Positions 41,988-50,432 of a DNA stretch of 64,000 nt are shown piece after piece. The notes below the pieces were generated by a model, which saw only the letters and a program-made list of their open reading frames with translations, made no database searches and had not been told where the DNA came from. Every line of letters starts with the position of its first letter. The first letter of the stretch is position 1. Both the position numbers and the translations under genes were made by a program. Source of the DNA: Haloarchaeobius amylolyticus (GTDB lineage: Archaea > Halobacteriota > Halobacteria > Halobacteriales > Natrialbaceae); the NCBI RefSeq assembly GCF_026616195.1, contig NZ_JANHDH010000003.1, forward strand, positions 1 to 64,000. The letters are read 5' to 3'.

Positions 41988-43108
41988 CTGTCAGCTCCGC
42001 CGCCCATGTTCACGTTCGGGACGGTGTTCGTCGTCTCCGCAGGTTCGCCGGCGTCGTCGCCGGTGGTCTTCGCGTGTCGGGCCCGGACGCGGGGGTTGAA
42101 CACGCGGTCCATCCCCTGCGCGAACAGGATGAGGCCCATCGAGAGCAGGATGATGCAGAGCATCGGAACGACGAGCCAGTGCGCGGCGTCGAGCGTCAGC
42201 AGTCCGCCGTTGGAGTACGCCAGCTGGAGCATGACGCCCCAGTTGACGACCTTCGAGAACGGCAGGAGGCCGAGGAAGTACAGGCCGACGGAGGCGAAGA
42301 TGACGCCACGCATCGCGCCGACCATGTTGATCATCACGAACGGCATGATGTTCGGGACGATCTCCTTGCCGACGATGGTCGGCGTGGACAGGCCCATCGC
42401 CCGTGCCGACTCCACGTAGGAGGTCGACCGGAGGGTCAGGACCTGTGACCGGATGGCGCGGGCCATCCCGGCCCAGCCCTGCAGCGACAGCACGATACCC
42501 AGCACGATGGGGTTCTTGGGCTGGAGCAGCGCCACCAGGATGAGCAGGATGGGCAGTCCCGGCAGCGTCAGCACGATGTCGATGATGGTCGAGAGGAACT
42601 GGTCGAGGCGGCCGCCGGTGTAGCCGGCGAGGGCCCCGATGCTCGTCCCGAGGACGGTGACGAACAGGCCGGCGCTCGTGATCATCAGGAGCATCCGCGG
42701 GGTCGCGTGGACCGCCTGTTCGAGGATGCCGCGCCCGACGTTGTCGGTCCCGAGCGGGTAGTAGATAGAGACCCAGGGGACCGAGATGCCGAGCAGCGAC
42801 GCGCTGGTGAACTCGTACCAGCTGCCGCCGATGATGCCGCCCTGGAACGGCCCGACGAGCAGTCCCGCCTGGCCGATGCGCGGCTCGACGACGACCATCG
42901 GCCCGACGACGCCCATGATGATGAACCCGAGGACGAGTGCGGTGCCGATGCGGGCGCGCACGTCGTTCCAGACGACCTTCGCCGGCGCCACGAGCCAGAG
43001 GTCGACGAGCTTCTGCAACCGCCCGACGCGGCCGAGCGAGGAGTCGGCGACCGTGCCGAATCCGCTGCCGTCCTCGGGGAAGTTGCTCACCTTGTTCTCG
43101 CGGCTCAC
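41984..43108 (-). CDS. Dpp/Opp-type ABC transporter permease (DppC-like)
   Basis: A 374-residue permease with an N-terminal cytoplasmic stretch, one early membrane helix ('IGTALVLGFIIMGVVGPMVVV'), a periplasm-side loop ending 'YPLGTDNVGRGILEQAVHATP' (the DppC TDxxGRD-like motif) and the five-helix transport domain. The EAA-type coupling loop is 'RSTSYVESARAMGLSTPTIVGKEIVPNI'. It forms the translocation pore with the DppB-like partner. Its stop overlaps the first ATPase start by 4 nt and its own start overlaps the DppB-like stop by 4 nt. Confidence 0.92.
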   Translation of the reverse strand: MSRENKVSNFPEDGSGFGTVADSSLGRVGRLQKLVDLWLVAPAKVVWNDVRARIGTALVLGFIIMGVVGPMVVVEPRIGQAGLLVGPFQGGIIGGSWYEFTSASLLGISVPWVSIYYPLGTDNVGRGILEQAVHATPRMLLMITSAGLFVTVLGTSIGALAGYTGGRLDQFLSTIIDIVLTLPGLPILLILVALLQPKNPIVLGIVLSLQGWAGMARAIRSQVLTLRSTSYVESARAMGLSTPTIVGKEIVPNIMPFVMINMVGAMRGVIFASVGLYFLGLLPFSKVVNWGVMLQLAYSNGGLLTLDAAHWLVVPMLCIILLSMGLILFAQGMDRVFNPRVRARHAKTTGDDAGEPAETTNTVPNVNMGGGADR

Positions 43109-44130
43109 TGTGCATCACCTCCGGTGGTGACGCGCGGGTCGACCAGCCCGTAGGTCATGTCGGCGACGAACGCGCCGAAGACGACCGCGAGCGTGAGGAG
43201 CACGAACGACCCCATCATCAGCGGGTAGTCGCGTGTCTCGACCGCGGCGACGATGTAGTAGCCGAGCCCGGGGTAGACGAAGATCTCCTCGAGGATGGCC
43301 GAGCCGCCGATGACCGCCCCGAACGAGAGCAGGATGCTGGTGTACATCGGCAGGATGGCGTTGCGGGCGACGTACCGCAGGGCGATACGGGTGTCAGAGA
43401 GCCCGCGGAGGCGCGCCACCCGGAGGTAGTCCTCGCCAAGTACCTGGATGCTGTTCCCGCGCATCCCGAGGGCGACACCACCGAAGCCGGTGATGACGAC
43501 CGCCGCGATGATGAGGCTCGCGTGGTAGAGCGCGTCGGCGACGAACTGGAACGTCGCCACCGGGCGCAGGGGGTCGACGATGGCCACGACCTGCGAGGAG
43601 TGGTGGCCGTTCGTCGGGAACCACCCCAGCGTGAAGCCGAAGACGTAGAGGAATATCAGCGCGGTCACGTAGTTCGGCGTGGAGTTGAGGAAGATGCCGA
43701 TACCGGTCGCGCTCATGTCGAACCGGCTGCCCTCCCAGTAGGCCATTATGGACCCGAGGGCGATGCCGAACGCGAACATCAGTGCGATGGCGATGGAGAA
43801 CGCGAACACCGTCCACGGGAGCGCTTCGCCGAGTATCTCCGCGACGGGCGCGTTCTGGCTGAGCGACTGGCCGAGGTCGCCCTGGAGGACGCTGCCCACG
43901 TAGTCGAGGTACTGCTGGTGCAGCGGTTCGGAGAGGTCGATGCTGATGAAGTTCTCGACGCGGCGGTTCACCTCCTGCTGGGAGAGGTCCGGGTTGTTCC
44001 GGATGAGCTGACCGCGCAGCTGGTCGGCCGGGTTCCCCGGCATGAGTCTGACCAGCGCGAACGAGAGCGACAGCACGAAGAACGCCGTGAAGAGCGCCTG
44101 TACTGTGCGCTTGACGAAGTACTCGTACAT
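43105..44130 (-). CDS. Dpp/Opp-type ABC transporter permease (DppB-like)
   Basis: A 341-residue permease that opens 'MYEYFVKRTVQALFTAFFVLSLSFALVRLMPGNPADQLRG' in the DppB manner, with the long extracytoplasmic loop ('SIDLSEPLHQQYLDYVGSVLQGDLGQSL') and an EAA-like loop 'GEDYLRVARLRGLSDTRIALRYVARNAILP'. Six membrane segments predicted by eye. It lies 4 nt from the stop of the solute-binding protein gene. It should accept beta-gluco-oligosaccharides delivered by that lipoprotein. Confidence 0.92.
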   Translation of the reverse strand: MYEYFVKRTVQALFTAFFVLSLSFALVRLMPGNPADQLRGQLIRNNPDLSQQEVNRRVENFISIDLSEPLHQQYLDYVGSVLQGDLGQSLSQNAPVAEILGEALPWTVFAFSIAIALMFAFGIALGSIMAYWEGSRFDMSATGIGIFLNSTPNYVTALIFLYVFGFTLGWFPTNGHHSSQVVAIVDPLRPVATFQFVADALYHASLIIAAVVITGFGGVALGMRGNSIQVLGEDYLRVARLRGLSDTRIALRYVARNAILPMYTSILLSFGAVIGGSAILEEIFVYPGLGYYIVAAVETRDYPLMMGSFVLLTLAVVFGAFVADMTYGLVDPRVTTGGDAQ

Positions 44131-44134
44131 CGTC

Positions 44135-45952
44135 TCACTTGGGCTTGGCCGTGAGCTTCCCCTCGCGCGGCAGGTAGTACGGCGGCCAGTCGACGATGGC
44201 GTCCTCGTCTTCGGGCTTGATGGTGTTCCAGTGGTCCGTGGTCAGCCAGGACTGGTCGAGCTTCTCCATCAGCGGCGCCATCGGGAGGTGGCGGTTGACG
44301 ATCCAGGCGAGCTCCTGGGTCTTCTGCTTCGCCTCCTCGCCGGTCAGCCCCGCCAGCTCCTTCAGTTCGGGTTCGAGTTCGACGGTTCGCTTCTGTCCGT
44401 TCGGCTCGCCGAGTGGCGTCACCTCGACCTTCCGGGGGAACTTGAGGATGGTCCGCGACCGGAAGCCGTTCAGGAGCTTGTTGAGCGTGAAGTAGGGGTA
44501 GACCTTCCCGTCCGCCCAGCCGAGACCGGCGACGGTGTAGTTCTGGTTGCCGTAGATGTCGCCCCAGTAGGACTGGCTCGGGTTGAGCGACGCCTCGATG
44601 CCGAAGTCGTTCAGGTCCTGCACGATGGACTGGCCGCCGGCGGTCCAGTCGTTCCAGCCCGCGGGGATCTTGTACGGGAACTTCAGCGTCTTCCCGCTGG
44701 CGTCCATCCAGGTACCGTTCTTCTTCTCGAAGCCGGCCTCGCGGAGGAGGCTGGCGGCCTTCTCCTGGTTCGGCTCGTACTTGTCGAACTGCGACATCGA
44801 GTCGCCGAGCCACTCCTCGTAGCTCCCGTTGAAGTTGCCGGGGAGGCCACTGGGGACGTCGACCGGGACGTGCATCTTCGAGCCGGCACTGCGGGCGAGC
44901 TTCTCGCGGTCGATGACGTACTGGACCGCGCGCTTGACGTTCTGCTGGCCGTAGTGCTCGTGCTCGTGGTTGAACATGATGCCCATCCCCCAGTTGGCGG
45001 GCATCGGGATCTCGCGGACGTGGTCGCCGTAGGACTTCGCGATGTTCTGGGGCGTGAAGACGTTGTCAATCCCGTCCACGGTGTTGGTGCGCAGTGCCTG
45101 CCACTGCTTCTGGTTGGACGACAGGTAGTTCCACTTCATCCGCGGGAAGTTGACGTTGTCGGCGTCCGGGTGGTCGGCGAAGCGCTCGGCGACGACCTCC
45201 TGGTTCCCCGCGCGGACGAACTCGAAGGGGCCCGTCCCGTTCGGCTCCTCGATCTTCAGCTCGGTGAGGCCGGGGGCCTCGCCGTCGGACTCGTAGGCGT
45301 CGAGGAACTTCTGGAACGTCTTCGGCGGCGTGTCGAGCGCGATGGGCTTGAGCGAATAGAGGAAGACCTCGTCGGAGACCGTGCGCTGGAGCCCGAGTTC
45401 GACGGTCGAGTCGTCGACGACGCTGACGTCCTTCGCCTCGACGATGTTGCTGAGCGCCGCGCCGTCGTAGATCTCGAGCTTGAGCTTGAACGCGACGTCC
45501 TCAGCCGTGACGGCGTTCCCGTTGTGCCAATGGTAGCCGTCGCGGACCGAGAGCGTGACCGTGTCGCTGCCGATGTCCCAGGACTCCAGGACGCCCGGCA
45601 TGAACTTGCTCGTCGCCTCGTTGACGTAGATGAGGTTCTCGAAGAGCGCGAACGCGATGCGCTCGGGGTACTTCTGGCCGTACGGGTTGAACTGCATGTC
45701 CTTCGGGACGTCGGCGGTCGCGGTGACGAACGTCCGGTCGGTCATGGGCAGCTCCTCCGCGGCGGTCGTGGTGCCGCCGCCACCCCCGCCCCCACCGCCG
45801 CCGGTATCGTCGCCGGTGGTGGTGTCGGTGTCCGTGTTCGAACCGGCACAGCCGGCGAGGCCGGCGACGCCGGCTGCGCCCGCCGCTTGCAGGAAGCGGC
45901 GACGAGTCTTTCGCAGGCTTCGTTCCCTCTCGTCCGTGTGATGGTCGGACAT
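44135..45952 (-). CDS. Tat-exported solute-binding lipoprotein (SBP_bac_5 family) of the beta-glucan operon
   Basis: A 605-residue ABC solute-binding protein, family 5 (peptide/oligosaccharide type). Tat motif 'KTRRRFLQAAG' (RRR 17-19) and lipobox 'GLAGC' with Cys35, then a Thr/Asp and ten-Gly linker that tethers the domain to the membrane. The mature part has the family's opening 'NPYGQKYPERIAFALFENLIYVNEATSKFMPGVLESW', the motif 'TVTLSVRDGYHWHNGNAVTAEDVAF', and 'IEEPNGTGPFEFV'. It is the first gene of the operon, so it is expected to be made in the highest amount. Ligand assignment to beta-gluco-oligosaccharide rests on the operon, not on the protein alone. Confidence 0.92.
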   Translation of the reverse strand: MSDHHTDERERSLRKTRRRFLQAAGAAGVAGLAGCAGSNTDTDTTTGDDTGGGGGGGGGGTTTAAEELPMTDRTFVTATADVPKDMQFNPYGQKYPERIAFALFENLIYVNEATSKFMPGVLESWDIGSDTVTLSVRDGYHWHNGNAVTAEDVAFKLKLEIYDGAALSNIVEAKDVSVVDDSTVELGLQRTVSDEVFLYSLKPIALDTPPKTFQKFLDAYESDGEAPGLTELKIEEPNGTGPFEFVRAGNQEVVAERFADHPDADNVNFPRMKWNYLSSNQKQWQALRTNTVDGIDNVFTPQNIAKSYGDHVREIPMPANWGMGIMFNHEHEHYGQQNVKRAVQYVIDREKLARSAGSKMHVPVDVPSGLPGNFNGSYEEWLGDSMSQFDKYEPNQEKAASLLREAGFEKKNGTWMDASGKTLKFPYKIPAGWNDWTAGGQSIVQDLNDFGIEASLNPSQSYWGDIYGNQNYTVAGLGWADGKVYPYFTLNKLLNGFRSRTILKFPRKVEVTPLGEPNGQKRTVELEPELKELAGLTGEEAKQKTQELAWIVNRHLPMAPLMEKLDQSWLTTDHWNTIKPEDEDAIVDWPPYYLPREGKLTAKPK

Positions 45953-45983
45953 ACCTCGAAGGAAAACCGGCAGGTATGTATGT

Positions 45984-46007
45984 ATTTTCGATGATATTTT
46001 TGATGTA
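45984..46007. promoter_or_regulatory. Tandem 12-bp repeat in the beta-glucan operon promoter region
   Basis: ATTTTCGATGAT (45984-45995) is followed directly by ATTTTTGATGTA (45996-46007), 9 of 12 bases alike. It lies 32-55 nt upstream of the operon's first ATG in an A/T-rich stretch, so it overlaps or adjoins the promoter. A regulator site or just the TATA/BRE region. Confidence 0.4.
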
Positions 46008-46102
46008 GTGGCCCAATAAATACTTTAACCGACATATCTCCGCCAGCGGTGATTCTGTCGCGAGGCCGGGGCTACGGGCCCCTGAGTGCCACTCCGGCGG
46101 GT

Positions 46103-46387
46103 TCAGGGCTCGTAGAACGGTCCGCCACGCCGGATGACGACCGCCAGGCCGACGATGGTCGCGAGCAGAACGACGAACGAGACCTGCGAGATGGCGCGTT
46201 CTGGCGATCCCGGGTCGGTGAACTGGTACCCGAGGCCCAGGAGCACCAGCAGGACGATATCGAGCGCGAAGAGGACGGAGAGGAAGGTTCTGGACACGAG
46301 TGGGTGCGCGAGAGCCACGATGAAAAGCGTATCGCCCGCGGCTGCCGTCCCGCGACAATTCAGGGGGATTCGAATGGGATTTAACAT
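46103..46387 (-). CDS. Small two-helix membrane protein
   Basis: Up to 94 residues. Two hydrophobic segments are clear: 'FLSVLFALDIVLLVLLGLGY' and 'ISQVSFVVLLATIVGLAVVI', with a short polar loop 'QFTDPGSPERA' between and a positive C-terminus 'RRGGPFYEP'. The first 23 residues before the GTG at 46318 are not membrane-like, so the true start may be that GTG, giving 71 residues. No family recognised. It lies upstream of the beta-glucan operon on the same strand but 150 nt away, and divergent from the aldolase gene. Confidence 0.6.
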   Translation of the reverse strand: MLNPIRIPLNCRGTAAAGDTLFIVALAHPLVSRTFLSVLFALDIVLLVLLGLGYQFTDPGSPERAISQVSFVVLLATIVGLAVVIRRGGPFYEP

Positions 46388-46443
46388 CAGGCTGACACTG
46401 GTGGCAGACCGCGGGACCCGCCGCCGTCCCCCACGGCTAAGCC

Positions 46444-46464
46444 GGTTCACCGAGTGGGTGAACC
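46444..46464. promoter_or_regulatory. Inverted repeat touching the aldolase start codon
   Basis: GGTTCACC (46444-46451), five-base spacer, GGTGAACC (46457-46464), perfect 8-bp arms ending one base before the ATG at 46466. A protein bound here would cover transcription start of a leaderless mRNA. A hairpin at the 5' end of a longer mRNA is the alternative. Confidence 0.55.
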
Positions 46465-46465
46465 C

Positions 46466-47266
46466 ATGGAGCATCTCGACGACGCGACCGCGGTACGCGA
46501 ATCGATTCGCCGTGGCGAACAGGTACTCGGCGGCTGGGTCTCCATCGGCCATCCAGCAGTTGCAGAGATAACCGCCGGGGCCGACTTCGACTTCGTGACC
46601 ATCGACGTGGAGCACGCGTCGATGAGCATCGAGACCGTCGAGAACCTCGTCCGTGCCGTCCACACCGTGCCCGGAGAGACGGTCCCGTTCGTCAGGCCGC
46701 CCTCGGCCGACCCGGTCGCCATCAAGCGCGTGCTGGACACCGGGGCCGGCGGCCTGCTCGTCCCGCGGGTCGACTCGGCCGCCGAGGCGAAGCAGGTCGT
46801 CGAGGCGTCGACGTACCCGCCGGATGGTATCCGCGGGACCGGCGCGGGCCGGGCTGCGGCCTACGGAGCGGACCTGCCAGCATATCTCGAGTCCGCCGAC
46901 GAGGCACTGACGCGCATCGTCCAGATAGAGACGGAAGCCGCGGTCGACGCCGCGGCCGACATCGCCGCGGTCGACGGTATCGACGCGCTGTTCGTCGGGC
47001 CGGCCGACCTCTCCGCCGCGCTCGACTGTCACCTCGACTTCTCAGACTCGAGGTTCGAGGAGGCGGTCGAGACGGTCTTCGAGGCCGGCGACGCACACGA
47101 CGTGCCAGTCGGTGTGTTCGCGACGGAGCCACAGCAGGTCGTCGACTGGATCCAGTCCGGCTACGACTTCGCCATCGTCGGCTACGACGCGAAGTTCCTG
47201 CGGGAGGGCACGGCCGAACTGGTCGACGCGTTCGAGGCCGGAATCTACGGATTCGACGAACCCTGA
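46466..47266 (+). CDS. HpcH/HpaI-family aldolase
   Basis: A 266-residue class II (metal-dependent) aldolase of the HpcH/HpaI family. Visible marks are 'GGWVSIGHPAVAEITAGADFDFVTIDVEHASMS', 'GAGGLLVPRVDSAAEA' and the metal ligands Glu in 'IVQIETEAAVD' and Asp in 'LFVGPADLSAAL'. Family members cleave 2-keto-3-deoxy acids or 2,4-dihydroxy acids to pyruvate and an aldehyde. 2-dehydro-3-deoxyglucarate-type substrates are common, but the substrate is not set by sequence. An in-frame GTG four codons upstream (46454) is possible. The ATG was kept because of the inverted repeat just before it. The small membrane gene is divergent. Confidence 0.88.
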   Translation: MEHLDDATAVRESIRRGEQVLGGWVSIGHPAVAEITAGADFDFVTIDVEHASMSIETVENLVRAVHTVPGETVPFVRPPSADPVAIKRVLDTGAGGLLVPRVDSAAEAKQVVEASTYPPDGIRGTGAGRAAAYGADLPAYLESADEALTRIVQIETEAAVDAAADIAAVDGIDALFVGPADLSAALDCHLDFSDSRFEEAVETVFEAGDAHDVPVGVFATEPQQVVDWIQSGYDFAIVGYDAKFLREGTAELVDAFEAGIYGFDEP

Positions 47267-47351
47267 CGGGCTACCGACCTGAACCTGGTGGATTACTCGG
47301 TAGTATCACCCAATGATAACTCTTTTCGTGCCCGTCGCGCAACTGCCCGGT

Positions 47352-48017
47352 ATGGCGTTCACGGACGAGATACGACCGGAAGCCGAGGCGTACTGGGAGG
47401 CCATCGTCGACCACCCGATGGTCCAGCGGCTCGGCGAGGGAAGCCTGGACGAGGAGCCGTTCCGGTACTGGGTGCGACAGGACTACGTCTACCTCGTCGA
47501 GTACAGCCGGCTGTTCGCGCTCGGGGCCGCGAAGGCACCCGACCTGGAGACGATGGGGAAGTTCGCGGAACTACTGGACTCGACGGTGAACTCAGAGATG
47601 GACCTCCACCGGTCCTACGCGGCCGAGTTCGGCATCGAGGAGGCAGAGCTGGAGGCGACCAGGCCGTCGCCGACGACGCAGGCCTACACCGACTTCCTCG
47701 TGCGGACGGCATCGCATGGGACGTTCGGCGACCTCGTGGCAGCCCTGCTCCCGTGCATGTGGGGTTTCAACGAAACCGGGAAGCGACTCGAAGCGCAGGG
47801 CATGCCGGACCACGAGCAGTACGCGGCGTGGGTCGAGATGTACGCCGGCGAGGAGTTCACCGAACTCACCGAGTGGTGCAAGGACCTGCTCGACCAGGTG
47901 GCCGCGGACGCGACCGAGACCGACCGGGTTCGCTACTGGGAGCTGTTCCGCACCTCGGCGCAGTACGAGTACCTGTTCTGGGACGCGGCCTGGCAACAGG
48001 AGGACTGGCCCTTATGA
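47352..48017 (+). CDS. tenA: TenA-family thiaminase II (TenA_C type)
   Basis: A 221-residue helical enzyme. The active-site residues known for Bacillus TenA are at nearly the same numbers: Asp44 and Tyr47 in 'VRQDYVYLVEY', the nucleophile Cys135 in 'ALLPCMWGF', and Glu206 in 'QYEYLFWD'. Tyr139 is Phe here. TenA_C enzymes hydrolyse 4-amino-5-aminomethyl-2-methylpyrimidine to the hydroxymethyl form, so that base-damaged thiamin can be reused. The start at 47352 was chosen over 47313 because it opens the first helix. It overlaps the next gene by 4 nt and heads a three-gene unit. Confidence 0.92.
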   Translation: MAFTDEIRPEAEAYWEAIVDHPMVQRLGEGSLDEEPFRYWVRQDYVYLVEYSRLFALGAAKAPDLETMGKFAELLDSTVNSEMDLHRSYAAEFGIEEAELEATRPSPTTQAYTDFLVRTASHGTFGDLVAALLPCMWGFNETGKRLEAQGMPDHEQYAAWVEMYAGEEFTELTEWCKDLLDQVAADATETDRVRYWELFRTSAQYEYLFWDAAWQQEDWPL

Positions 48018-48739
48018 CCGGGGACTTCGAGAGCTTCGCGGCGGCTCGCGGCGAGGGAGCCCGGTTCACCGACTGGCTCCGCGAGCGGTGCGGCGACGAC
48101 TGGCAGGCCGCGACCGAGCACCGCTTCACCCGCGAGCTCGGGGCCGAGGACCTCGACGACGCGGTGTTCGAGCGCTACCTCGTGCAGGACTACGCGTTCC
48201 TGAACACGCTGGTCGGCACGTTCGGCCACGCGGTCGGCGAGGCACCGACGATGGCGGCGAAGTCCCGGCTCGTCGACTTCCTCGGCGTCCTCACCGCCGA
48301 CGAGAACGACTACTTCGAGCGCTCGTTCGCCGCCCTCGGCGTCCCCGAGACGGAGTACGCTGACCCCGCGCTCGAACCCGTCACCCGGGCGTTCGAGGAC
48401 CTGCTCCGGCGGGCGGCCCACGAGGGCGGCTACCCCGAGACGCTGGCCGTGCTGGTGCCCGCGGAGTGGGTGTACCTCGAATGGGCGTCGGCCGTGGCCG
48501 ACCAGGAGCCGTCGCGCTTCTACCTCGCGGAGTGGATCGACCTGCATACCACCGCCGGGTTCGAGTCGTTCGTCGGCTGGCTGCGCTCGGAACTCGACGA
48601 GGCAGGCGCGGCGGCCGCACCGCGACGCCAGACCCGTCTCGACCGTCTGTTCCGGCGCACGGTCGAACTCGAGGTCGCGTTCTTCGACATGGCCTACGGC
48701 GAGACGACCGCACTCGCCGGGGGGTGGGACCGATGGTGA
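48014..48739 (+). CDS. TenA_E-type paralogue (catalytic Cys replaced)
   Basis: A 241-residue second TenA-like protein. It has the helical pattern and the Asp59 of 'VQDYAFLNTLVG', but the position of the nucleophile Cys reads Pro-Ala-Glu151 ('VLVPAEWVYLEWA'), as in the TenA_E subfamily in which a Glu stands in for the Cys. A C-terminal 'RRTVELEVAFFDMAYGE' matches the family end. TenA_E proteins are thought to act with TenA_C on formylamino/aminopyrimidine breakdown products of thiamin. Its ATG overlaps the TenA_C stop (ATGA), and its own stop lies inside the transporter gene, so it is translationally coupled to both. Confidence 0.85.
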   Translation: MTGDFESFAAARGEGARFTDWLRERCGDDWQAATEHRFTRELGAEDLDDAVFERYLVQDYAFLNTLVGTFGHAVGEAPTMAAKSRLVDFLGVLTADENDYFERSFAALGVPETEYADPALEPVTRAFEDLLRRAAHEGGYPETLAVLVPAEWVYLEWASAVADQEPSRFYLAEWIDLHTTAGFESFVGWLRSELDEAGAAAAPRRQTRLDRLFRRTVELEVAFFDMAYGETTALAGGWDRW

Positions 48740-50268
48740 GCACGACCCTCGCGCTCGGGCTCACGGTCGCGACGCTCGTCGTCTTCACGGGCCTCGGGCT
48801 GTGGCACTCGCGGGGTCGCGTGGGTTCCGTCGAGGACCTCATCACGGCCCGGAACTCGACGGGCCGGCGTCGGACCACCGCCACGCTGGTCGCCTCCGTC
48901 ATGGGCGTCTGGATACTGTTCTCCGCACCCGAGGCGGGTGCCGGCTTCGGCATCGCGGCCGTCGTGGGCTACGCCATTGGCGAGGCCGTCCCGATGCTCG
49001 CGTACTCGAGACTCGGCCCCCGGATTCGGACACTCATCCCGGAGGGGCACTCGCTCACCGAGTATGCCCACGCCCGGTACGGCGACGCGATGTACGGGTT
49101 CGTCGTCCTCGTGAGCGCGCTCTACATGTTCATCTTCCTCGCGGCCGAGTTGACGGGTATCGCCGGCGCGCTGGCGCTGGTCGCGGGCGTCCCGCAGTGG
49201 CAGACCGCGGTCCTCGTCGGCGGGTTCGTGCTGCTGTATACTGGCTACGGCGGGCTCCGGGCGAGCCTGTTCACCGACACGGTCCAGGCCCTGTTCGTCC
49301 TGCCCCTGCTCCTGTTGACGTTCGTCGGGGCGCTCGTCGCGCTGGGCGGGCCGACCGAGGTCTACCGGGGCGTCCAGTCCGCCAACCCGACGCTGCTCGA
49401 CCCCGGGTTCGCCGCCGGCCTCCAGTTCGGCGTCGCCCTCGCGTTCGCCATCCTCGGCGCGGAACTGCTCAACCAGACGTGGTGGCAGCGCATCTACGCC
49501 GGGGCCGACGACGAGACGGTCGCGAGTAGCTTCCGGTCGGCGAGCCTCCTCAACGGCGGCCTCGTGTTCCTCGCCGCCCTCTTCGGCGTCATCGCGGCCG
49601 GGAACGCCGACGTGGTCGCGGACGTGACGAGTGCGGGCTACAACGCCGACGTGGCGTTCTTCGTCCTCCTGCAGGGCGCGTTCCCCGAGTGGCTCGTCCT
49701 CGCCGTGGTCCTGCTGGCGCTCTTGCTCGTGATGAGTTCGGTCGACTCGCTGTTCAACGCACTGTCGAGCCTCGTGACGGCCGACCTCGCCCGCCTGCTC
49801 TCGCGCCCGAGCGACCGCCAGCTCGCCCTGGGCTCGCGGGTCTTCACGGTCGTCGTCGCGGTCGCGGCCATCTACGTCAGCCTGCGGGCCCAGAGCGTCC
49901 TCCGGCTGTTCTTCCTCGCCGACCTGCTCGGCGCCGCGGTCGCGTTCCCCCTCGTCTACGGCCTCTACTCCGAGCGCATCACCGGCCCCGGCGCGCTGGC
50001 GAGTAGCCTCGGCGGACTTGCCGTGGGGCTGGCGTACTTCCCCGACCTGCGGGGGTACATCACCGCGGTCCCGGTCGTCGGGGACCTCCTTCCGGCTGCC
50101 GACCCGCTCTATCTCACCTCCTTCGCCGGTGCGTTCCTGGTCTCTGCGGGACTTGCACTCGCGGCGGCCCGGGTCGCCGATGCCGACTTCGACTTCGACC
50201 GGCTCTCGCGGGAGATCCGGCGGCTGGACGAGCCGATGACGGACGGTGGGCGAGACCGCGAGGACTGA
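48733..50268 (+). CDS. Sodium:solute symporter (SSS family), likely pyrimidine or thiamin-fragment importer
   Basis: A 511-residue SSS-family protein with about 13 membrane segments. Family marks include 'SVEDLITARNSTGRRRTTATL', 'GEAVPMLAYSRLGPRIR', 'GYGGLRASLFTDTVQALFVL' and 'QTWWQRIYAGADDETVASSF', then 'LLLVMSSVDSLFNALSSLV', where the Ser residues fit the Na2 site region. The soluble C-terminus is short and charged. The gene overlaps the TenA_E gene by 7 nt, so it is in one operon with the two TenA proteins. Uptake of an aminopyrimidine or thiamin breakdown product with Na+ is inferred from that linkage. SSS proteins in general carry very different substrates. Confidence 0.85.
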   Translation: MVSTTLALGLTVATLVVFTGLGLWHSRGRVGSVEDLITARNSTGRRRTTATLVASVMGVWILFSAPEAGAGFGIAAVVGYAIGEAVPMLAYSRLGPRIRTLIPEGHSLTEYAHARYGDAMYGFVVLVSALYMFIFLAAELTGIAGALALVAGVPQWQTAVLVGGFVLLYTGYGGLRASLFTDTVQALFVLPLLLLTFVGALVALGGPTEVYRGVQSANPTLLDPGFAAGLQFGVALAFAILGAELLNQTWWQRIYAGADDETVASSFRSASLLNGGLVFLAALFGVIAAGNADVVADVTSAGYNADVAFFVLLQGAFPEWLVLAVVLLALLLVMSSVDSLFNALSSLVTADLARLLSRPSDRQLALGSRVFTVVVAVAAIYVSLRAQSVLRLFFLADLLGAAVAFPLVYGLYSERITGPGALASSLGGLAVGLAYFPDLRGYITAVPVVGDLLPAADPLYLTSFAGAFLVSAGLALAAARVADADFDFDRLSREIRRLDEPMTDGGRDRED

Positions 50269-50432
50269 CCTCCCCGGCTACCCACGCGAATCCTGGCCCG
50301 GGCCGCGGTCCCGGCTGCAGCAGGGTCGTCGTGTGTACAACGTCTGGGTGGTCCCAGTAATAGCCGGGTTCTGTTCCAGAAGTTTGGTAATCCAGCACAC
50401 GATTTTTCTCCTCCTCGTGAGAGTGCTAGTGT

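Noticed and set aside
47288-48013. A long fused frame upstream of the TenA_E start
   Set aside because: It runs in a different frame through TenA_C; the overlap ATGA at 48014 is a normal operon junction and not a fusion.
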